Assembly (NCBI GenBank): GCA_023396555.1
Contig: JAEWWC010000199.1
Coordinates: 1 to 6,100, forward strand
Source: Bacillota bacterium
Lineage (GTDB): Bacteria > Bacillota > Clostridia > Christensenellales > SZUA-584
Length of the DNA: 6,100 nucleotides
Direction: 5' to 3'
Under the pieces are notes generated by a model that saw nothing but the letters and a program-made list of their open reading frames with translations, was not told the origin of the DNA and did not search any database. The translations under genes were made by a program, and so were the position numbers. Positions 5,902-6,100 of the stretch are shown here, piece after piece (the first letter of the stretch is position 1; every line of letters begins with the position of its first letter).

Positions 5902-5979
5902 ATGCTGAATAATAATGCGCTCTATGATGCGAAAAGTACAGGACGGAACAGGGTCTGCGTCAGCAAACAGCGTAAATAA
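5890..5979 (+). pseudogene. Truncated GGDEF (diguanylate cyclase) gene, C-terminal remnant
   Basis: The plus-strand frame ending in TAA at 5977-5979 reads EEDQMLNNNALYDAKSTG and then RNRVCVSKQRK. The block ALYDAK..GRNRV is the strongly conserved C-terminal end of GGDEF domains, which make cyclic di-GMP and usually end like AD-ALY-AK--GRN-V. The usual AD pair before ALY is missing. The spacing from the preceding Leu is two residues short, which could reflect a 6-base deletion within the AAT repeats. No GGDEF signature, I-site or other domain is present upstream: by about 5860 the sequence is the leader and start of the luxE-like gene on the other strand. A strong hairpin follows the stop, as for a normal gene end. 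I read this as the 3' stub of a gene lost through rearrangement. An ATG at 5902 would give a 25-residue peptide, with AAGGTGG 11 bases upstream, but independent function is unlikely. Confidence 0.65.
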
Positions 5980-5983
5980 TGAT

Positions 5984-6012
5984 CCCCCGGCCTAGCCGGG
6001 GGTATTCCTTTA
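5984..6012. terminator. GC-rich hairpin terminator after the GGDEF remnant
   Basis: CCCCCGGC (5984-5991) pairs perfectly with GCCGGGGG (5995-6002) around a CTA loop, followed by TATTCCTTTAT. The stop of the GGDEF remnant is four bases upstream. On the minus strand the hairpin is followed by ATCATTATTT, so it could also end a gene coming from the right edge. Confidence 0.7.
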
Positions 6013-6100
6013 TCGGGTATAACCCTTTATTACTAGCTACGCCTAAAGGGCGTTGGTACGGTCTGGCACCCGCGAGAAGCTGTTACTTGCTACCCGTAAA
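6013..6100. other. Unassigned right-end segment with hairpin and imperfect direct repeat
   Basis: No gene start lies here. CCCTTTA (6023-6029) pairs with TAAAGGG (6044-6050) around a 14-base loop. An 18-base segment at 6030-6047 recurs at 6083-6100 with 15 of 18 matches, 53 bases apart. The minus strand could carry the last 18 codons of a gene entering from the right and stopping at 6043-6045, but the peptide is not recognisable. A structured RNA or the end of a mobile element are alternatives. The window edge prevents a decision. Confidence 0.3.

Noticed and set aside
5902..5979. The 25-codon frame as an independent small gene
   Set aside because: Its sequence is recognisable as the end of a GGDEF domain, so a remnant is the simpler reading. 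The ATG may be an internal codon of the former gene.

Overview
The window looks like chromosomal DNA from a spore-forming member of the Clostridia (Firmicutes), probably a gut-type anaerobe of medium to fairly high GC. This is an inference. It rests on strong GGAGG-type ribosome binding sites, a C-terminal domain like that of the BclA spore-surface proteins, a MepA-like MATE exporter, and short hairpin terminators. No rRNA, tRNA, CRISPR array or complete mobile element was found.

Left part (1-2670). The first 60 bases hold the probable last codons of an upstream gene and its terminator. A 189-residue protein of no recognised family follows (234-803). It ends at a strong bidirectional terminator shared with a convergent MATE-family exporter on the minus strand (878-2281). 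The exporter has a near-consensus sigma-A promoter in the short divergent region 2282-2402. On the other side of that region is a 55-codon gene (2403-2570) with a perfect ribosome binding site and its own terminator. It encodes a small basic hydrophilic protein reminiscent in composition of small acid-soluble spore proteins.

Middle (2671-3452). A 254-residue protein has a disordered, Ala/Glu/Thr-rich N-terminal half and a C-terminal C1q/TNF-like jelly roll of the BclA type, with no collagen repeat. It converges on the next operon with a single base between the stop codons.

Right part (3454-6100). A two-gene minus-strand operon encodes a LuxE-like acyl-protein synthetase (5829-4726) and a LuxC-like acyl-CoA reductase (4722-3454). 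They are coupled stop-to-start, with a recognisable sigma-A promoter upstream. Together they should activate a fatty acid as acyl-AMP, move it to an enzyme thiol and reduce it to an aldehyde. No luciferase (luxAB) or LuxD thioesterase is in view, so the aldehyde serves some other purpose. Upstream of the operon, on the plus strand, 5890-5979 encodes the C-terminal tail of a GGDEF (diguanylate cyclase) domain, still followed by a strong hairpin. The rest of that gene is absent, so it looks like a truncated remnant at a rearrangement junction. The last 100 bases hold an unidentified stretch with a hairpin and an imperfect 18-base repeat at a 53-base interval.

The most notable points are the lux-type fatty acid reductase without luciferase, the GGDEF remnant at its upstream edge, and the loose grouping of possible spore-surface or spore-core genes on the plus strand.
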